From the NCBI GenBank assembly GCA_028280105.1, contig JANQML010000334.1:1-35555 (forward strand): a stretch of 35,555 nt of DNA. Direction: 5' to 3'. Shown piece after piece: positions 32,727 through 35,555 of the stretch. Below the pieces are notes generated by a model. It was not told the DNA's origin, made no database searches, and saw only the letters and a list, made by a program, of their open reading frames with translations. A program made the position numbers and the translations under genes. The DNA is from Desulfobacula sp. Its GTDB lineage: Bacteria; Desulfobacterota; Desulfobacteria; Desulfobacterales; Desulfobacteraceae. Numbering within the stretch: position 1 is the first letter of the stretch; each line of letters begins with the position of its first letter.

Positions 32727-32903
32727 GGTTCTCTCCTCGGTTGAATCTGTCTGGTTCCAAATATCCGGGGCCGGACAGCCCGGATTCGCCTTGACCGGTA
32801 AATTATAACTGATAGACGGATCTGTCCAATGAATAGTTTTGATACAAGCCATCAAACTCTGTGATCATTATGTTTTTTTGGGTGAAAAAGTACAACAGGC
32901 GAT

Positions 32904-33794
32904 TTAGATGTCGATCAGGCCGCATCCGGGTTGAGACCGGATCAGACCCACGGTTTCCGTAAACCGTCGGGTCGTGGCCATATAGGGGCCGGCCGCAATG
33001 ACGGCCCCGCGGATCAGTCCCTTTGCGACATAGGTTTCCGCTTTTTTCAGTGACTGTTTCACGGCTGCCCGGAAGGTTTCACAGGAGAGTTCCCCCACAC
33101 GGACCGTAACCGGGATGTCTGGAATATCGGTGTTGGGATCGATTTGTCCGGCCGGTATCTGAACGATATTTTTGTGCGGGTGATAACAGGCATTGGCAAT
33201 GGATGTGGCTGCGGCATCTGCCCTGGATGAGGTTTTTCCAAAGGCTGTGGCAGCCGATGCAATTCCCCTTGTAAAGCTTCTTCCCCCCAGTCCGCTGGTG
33301 TTGACGCCCCAACTGCCGTGTTGCCCGGACAGTCCGATGATATGGGAAATACGGGCTGTATTCAGATCGGTTCGAAGTCCGATTTTTACGGGTTCCTCCC
33401 GGGTTTTCCGGATGGCGATATCCCCGCCGTTGTCCACAATCACCTTGGTGACGGACCTGCAAAAGAGTCTTTCGGCAACGGCATCCGCAATACTGCCCGC
33501 CACTGCGGCCATGGGTGTCAGGCAGGTGTCCCCGGTCTCCCGGACAGTTCTGATCATCCGGCGGGCAATGGAATGGGGGCTGCCTTCGGGTAAGACTGCA
33601 TCATATCTTTTTAGATGCGGCAGGCAATGTGCGACCTGTTCAAGGCAGGAAAAGGAAAACCGGGCCGCCTCCAGGGCTGCATCCGTTTGAAAGACCCCAT
33701 GGGAAAATGCTTTTATGGCAAGCCGCATGGGGCCGTTTTCCACAATGACGGATTGTCCGTCCGGGGCAAGGATGATCTGGCGGTCATCGGTCAT
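32904..33794 (-). CDS. UPF0280 family (ApbE-related) protein
   Basis: This 296-residue protein is of the UPF0280 group, related in fold to ApbE flavin transferases. It has the Pro-Met-Ala-Ala-Val-Ala-Gly-Ser-Ile-Ala-Asp-Ala-Val segment (about 93-105), a Val-Asp-Asn-Gly-Gly-Asp-Ile-Ala strand-turn, Ser-Gly-Leu-Gly-Gly-Arg-Ser and an Arg-Ala-Asp-Ala-Ala-Ala-Thr-Ser-Ile-Ala-Asn-Ala-Cys segment, close to the ApbE Asp-Ala-x-x-Thr/Ala-x-x-Ala motif. The function is not established. It starts 14 bases after the Fe-S gene without a clear ribosome site, so it is probably coupled to it. A role in preparing a flavin for that enzyme is a guess drawn from the ApbE relation and position. Confidence 0.85.
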   Translation of the reverse strand: MTDDRQIILAPDGQSVIVENGPMRLAIKAFSHGVFQTDAALEAARFSFSCLEQVAHCLPHLKRYDAVLPEGSPHSIARRMIRTVRETGDTCLTPMAAVAGSIADAVAERLFCRSVTKVIVDNGGDIAIRKTREEPVKIGLRTDLNTARISHIIGLSGQHGSWGVNTSGLGGRSFTRGIASAATAFGKTSSRADAAATSIANACYHPHKNIVQIPAGQIDPNTDIPDIPVTVRVGELSCETFRAAVKQSLKKAETYVAKGLIRGAVIAAGPYMATTRRFTETVGLIRSQPGCGLIDI

Positions 33795-33808
33795 ACGGCG
33801 CCGTCAGA

Positions 33809-35344
33809 TCATTCATCCGAGTCACCGGATCGATCCGGTTCCGGGGAAGCCGCCTTAAACGGTTTCATGGCCTCCACATGTCCGCCCATGGCCTCATAGT
33901 CCTTTAGATCCATGGTATATTCCAGGGGGCAGATGGTTGCCGGTGTCGGTGTCCAGTAGAAGGAGCCGGGTTTGACCCGGTTCACATCCACCATAAACGA
34001 GATGCCGCCGCCGGGCAGGACAAATCCCGGTGCACCGCAGACCGTCAGGTGGGCTCTGTTCTCATGGACCGCCTTTGTCAGCTTGATGGGAAATTTTGTC
34101 ACCCCGGCCCGGGCACTGCCGCCGCTGCCGCCGGTGTAAATGGCAGATACCAGTGAGGGTTCGCAGGAATCGGAAATGGCCGTGAGTGTCGCCTCTGCCT
34201 TTGGGGTCAGCGGGATGGCGGTGAGTTGACCCTTCCCGTCCAGTCCAAACAGGGCCCCGTTCTGACCCGTGGTTTCCGTGATAAATATGGTCATACCGGG
34301 CCGGGCCGTATTCATATCAACGGATTGGATGACCGTTTCCGGCCGGGTAATGGATGTGCCGCCCCAGCCTTTGCCGTGGTCCCCGAAGTACCGTCCCGGC
34401 GTGCTTTGCTTGAACTTCAGGGTGACGCCCGTGGGTGAAACACCGGCATAATTTCCGGCAACATGCTGACTCAATAGTCCTGTGACGTGGGAATCCAGAA
34501 CAATGACTTCATCTGCCACCTGTTTCAACAGGGGCGCAAAAATTCCCAGGGTGGCGCTGCCGCACCCGAGCCGCATCTTTTTTACCCGGGTGCCGTCAAT
34601 CACCGGGGCTTTGCCCACACAGACCTCAAGACGGCTGCCGTTTTGAATTTTCAGTTTGACGGTTTTACCGTTGGCAATATCGGTAATGGTTCTGGCAACC
34701 AGAAACCCGTTCTCCGAGGTGAGCCGGTTCACCCCGCCGATGTGCAGCATTTTGGAGCCGTATTGTTCCGTCTCCACCATGCCCACCACCCGCTTGCCCA
34801 CCATGATATCGGCCCCTTCACTGCCGATAAAGACGTCGGTATCCACTTTGACGATCACCGAACTATAGCTTAAGGGGACTTCGGTCACCACGGTCACCAC
34901 ATCCACGTCATCCCGGGTTTCGCTGACAATATAAGGTGCGGGTTTACAGCAGGGATAGGTCGTGCCGGCTCCCCGTGCCGTGATAACCGGGGTTTGAATC
35001 CGTTGTTCGGGAAGGGGGCCCACGGTCTTTTTGACATCTTCAAAGGTGTGCAGATCCGTTATCCGGACAATGGTCTGGTTGTCGTTGCGATATCGAAGAC
35101 AGGCGCCCATTGCATTCAAAGGGATCTTGCATTTGATGGGACAGGCATCGCATTCCACCGTACCGGCCAGATTTGCGGGGCTTGATTCCACGGCCTCTTC
35201 CGGGCAGACTTTTGAACAGACACCGCACCAGGTGCAGCGTTCCTTATTGATGACGGCTTTTTTCTGTTTTACTTTAACCGCTTCCACCGGGCAGTCACGC
35301 ATGCAGAACCCGCAGCCCGTGCATTTTTCCGTACTAATTCGCAT
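33809..35344 (-). CDS. hnr: Fe-S protein related to 6-hydroxynicotinate reductase
   Basis: This 511-residue protein starts with two ferredoxin-type 4Fe-4S motifs: Cys-Thr-Gly-Cys-Gly-Phe-Cys with a later Cys-Pro (residues 8-19), then Cys-Thr-Trp-Cys-Gly-Val-Cys with Cys-Pro (37-48). A further Cys-x-x-Cys-Pro-Ile-x-Cys cluster follows near 70. The large remainder (about 100-490) has many Gly-rich turns and the Gly-Ala-Gly-Thr-Thr-Tyr-Pro-Cys-Cys-Lys-Pro segment I associate with 6-hydroxynicotinate reductase of Eubacterium barkeri. That enzyme reduces the ring in a ferredoxin-dependent step. Here the gene lies just after an enamidase-like gene, the next enzyme of that pathway. The actual ring substrate is an inference. 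GAGAGGA precedes the ATG. Confidence 0.78.
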   Translation of the reverse strand: MRISTEKCTGCGFCMRDCPVEAVKVKQKKAVINKERCTWCGVCSKVCPEEAVESSPANLAGTVECDACPIKCKIPLNAMGACLRYRNDNQTIVRITDLHTFEDVKKTVGPLPEQRIQTPVITARGAGTTYPCCKPAPYIVSETRDDVDVVTVVTEVPLSYSSVIVKVDTDVFIGSEGADIMVGKRVVGMVETEQYGSKMLHIGGVNRLTSENGFLVARTITDIANGKTVKLKIQNGSRLEVCVGKAPVIDGTRVKKMRLGCGSATLGIFAPLLKQVADEVIVLDSHVTGLLSQHVAGNYAGVSPTGVTLKFKQSTPGRYFGDHGKGWGGTSITRPETVIQSVDMNTARPGMTIFITETTGQNGALFGLDGKGQLTAIPLTPKAEATLTAISDSCEPSLVSAIYTGGSGGSARAGVTKFPIKLTKAVHENRAHLTVCGAPGFVLPGGGISFMVDVNRVKPGSFYWTPTPATICPLEYTMDLKDYEAMGGHVEAMKPFKAASPEPDRSGDSDE

Positions 35345-35379
35345 TTATCCTCTCCGGTATCGCAACTGAACAGACACCC

Positions 35380-35555
35380 TTATATTAACTCGGGTTGAAC
35401 GCTTGCCGGTGCCGTGTTACGGCTTTTGGCCACCACAATCTCGCCATCCACCAGGACCATGCCCACCCCGGGAACATCCCCGGCTTCAATGGCTGACAGT
35501 GCATCGTCTCCCACGGAGCCGATGGGGGCATCCATAACAACCAGATCCGCAGGGC
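35380..35555 (-). CDS. C-terminal part of an enamidase-like amidohydrolase (truncated by window edge)
   Basis: The last 57 residues of a minus-strand gene enter from the right edge and end at a TAA at 35380-35382. The piece reads as the C-terminal beta region of an amidohydrolase: Pro-Ala-Asp-Leu-Val-Val-Met-Asp-Ala-Pro, then Ala-Gly-Asp-Val-Pro-Gly-Val, then Val-Asp-Gly-Glu-Ile-Val-Val, ending in Lys-Ser-Arg-Asn-Thr-Ala-Pro-Ala. This resembles enamidase, which opens the ring of tetrahydro-6-oxonicotinate. The catalytic part lies outside the window. It is 35 bases from the hydroxynicotinate reductase-like gene and in the same direction, so the two are likely co-transcribed. Confidence 0.7.
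   Translation of the reverse strand, partial: PADLVVMDAPIGSVGDDALSAIEAGDVPGVGMVLVDGEIVVAKSRNTAPASVQPELI

Overview
The window looks like a chromosomal stretch from an anaerobic, sulfate-reducing type bacterium of the Desulfobacterales (Desulfobacteraceae-like). The support is a rubrerythrin next to a desulforedoxin-like metalloprotein, a methylmalonyl-CoA:pyruvate transcarboxylase-type operon, a 6-hydroxynicotinate reductase/enamidase-type cluster and a FapA (DUF342) polymer-binding protein. The assignment rests on protein recognition only; there is no rRNA or other marker gene. I saw no tRNA, rRNA, CRISPR array or intact transposase.

Layout. 1-236: tail of an unrecognised gene. 237-703: a 256-bp transposon-like repeat, then a possibly structured leader for a holin-like membrane protein. 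704-3495: holin-like protein, sterol-glucosyltransferase-type enzyme, rubrerythrin, and a convergent desulforedoxin-like protein, with a strong hairpin between the last two. 3759-5413: purK-purE (minus). 5780-7138: a DUF4145 protein, a small XRE regulator and an overlooked 51-residue membrane protein. 7320-10601: a BTAD/NB-ARC/TPR regulator. 10773-11303: a TehB-like methyltransferase, followed by the second copy of the 256-bp repeat.

11937-19197 is a seven-gene operon: Ugp-type binding protein, two permeases, DeoR regulator, histidine phosphatase, cytoplasmic type I phosphodiesterase and Ugp-type ATPase. Together they read as import of an organophosphate followed by cleavage inside the cell. 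Upstream lie Pho-box-like repeats and a perfect 18-bp palindrome.

19298-22677 (minus) holds two overlapping genes, each with a degenerate receiver domain; the second gene also encodes a FapA/DUF342 beta-helix. 22684-22838 is a half-length relative of the repeat. 23270-27123 is the transcarboxylase operon (12S-like subunit, unknown 73-residue protein, fused 5S plus biotin carrier), ended by a strong terminator. A zinc-ribbon protein and a PPSR-type regulator of PEP synthase/PPDK follow, so two functions of the pyruvate/PEP/oxaloacetate node lie close together. 29312-32079 is a run of small accessory genes (two GNATs, a PNPOx-like protein, a Cys-bearing membrane protein, a YbaK deacylase). 32118-35555 (minus) holds an SDR-like protein, a UPF0280 (ApbE-related) protein, a 6-hydroxynicotinate reductase-like Fe-S protein and the C-terminus of an enamidase-like amidohydrolase.

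The points most worth a second look are the 256-bp repeat family, the organophosphate operon with its candidate operators, the pair of receivers with complementary losses, the unknown 73-residue transcarboxylase partner, and the Shine-Dalgarno-sequestering leader of the holin-like gene.
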